The notes beneath the pieces are model-generated. The model was not told the origin of the DNA, made no database searches, and saw nothing but the letters and a program-made list of their open reading frames with translations. Of a DNA stretch of 7,286 bases, positions 7,223 to 7,286 are shown one piece after another. Positions within the stretch are counted from its first letter, which is position 1; every line of letters starts with the position of its first letter. The translations under genes and the position numbers were made by a program. This DNA comes from an uncultured Tolumonas sp. (GTDB lineage Bacteria; Pseudomonadota; Gammaproteobacteria; Enterobacterales; Aeromonadaceae), in NCBI GenBank assembly GCA_903931645.1, contig CAIZDF010000551.1, forward strand, positions 1-7,286. The letters run 5' to 3'.

Positions 7223-7252
7223 AGTATATGGGGCTATTTCACTGTTATTCAA
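7223..7252 (-). promoter_or_regulatory. lon promoter: overlapping sigma-32 (heat shock) and sigma-70 elements
   Basis: On the minus strand TTGAAT (7252-7247) serves as the -35. After 13 bases comes CCCCATAT (7233-7226), an exact fit to the sigma-32 -10 consensus CCCCATnT. The same -35 with an 18-base spacer reaches TATACT (7228-7223), five of six to the sigma-70 -10. Heat-shock control of lon by sigma-32 is well established in E. coli. Transcription should start near 7216, about 38 bases before the ATG. Confidence 0.8.
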
Positions 7253-7265
7253 TCTCATTACCTGC

Positions 7266-7286
7266 AAAAATTGAGAAAGGGGCCAA
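7266..7286 (-). other. Possible 3' half of a terminator from the gene upstream of lon, cut by the window edge
   Basis: The minus strand at the edge reads GGCCCCTTTCT, then CAA and a run of five T (7270-7266). This looks like the descending arm and T tail of an intrinsic terminator whose ascending arm lies beyond 7286. Only half can be seen, so this is a guess. The expected upstream neighbour would be clpX. Confidence 0.25.

Noticed and set aside
1..7286. Search for a mobile element, phage, CRISPR, toxin-antitoxin or defence system
   Set aside because: Nearly every base belongs to five well-known housekeeping genes or their promoters and terminators. No transposase, integrase, terminal repeats, array-like repeats, tRNA-like fold or unexplained gene was seen.

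Overview
The window is a compact, housekeeping stretch of a gammaproteobacterial chromosome. All five genes lie on the minus strand, so transcription runs from high to low coordinates: lon, hupB, ppiD, proQ, prc. The proteins closely resemble the Escherichia coli homologues, and the lon-hupB-ppiD order is the classical enteric/Vibrio/Aeromonas order. Base composition is moderate (an impression, not a count). An Aeromonadales-like host such as Tolumonas or a relative fits, but that is inference from protein similarity and no marker here proves it.

Layout from the right edge: about 108 bp upstream of lon carry an overlapping sigma-32/sigma-70 type promoter. Next comes complete lon (ATP-dependent protease), a strong intrinsic terminator at 4753-4782 overlapped by a predicted hupB promoter, and complete hupB (HU-beta, GTG start). 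A 3' hairpin and a second terminator follow, then complete ppiD (inner-membrane-anchored periplasmic chaperone) with a third terminator. A 211-bp gap holds a good sigma-70 type promoter and a leader with a 10-bp direct repeat. The window ends with proQ (RNA chaperone) and prc (periplasmic tail-specific protease), which form an evident two-gene operon. prc runs off the left edge after 535 codons. The widest gene-free gap is 211 bp, so no stretch of more than 300 bases is unexplained.

The genes share a theme of protein and RNA quality control: cytoplasmic proteolysis (Lon), nucleoid architecture (HU), periplasmic folding (PpiD), RNA chaperoning (ProQ) and periplasmic proteolysis (Prc). In E. 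coli lon-hupB-ppiD and proQ-prc sit at separate loci; here they are adjacent.

I found no mobile element, CRISPR array, RNA gene, phage gene or undescribed multi-gene system. The points worth a second look are local: a PpiD whose parvulin domain keeps the residues expected of an active isomerase, a promoter embedded in a terminator, a repeat-bearing proQ leader, and a hairpin with alternative pairings in the hupB 3' region.
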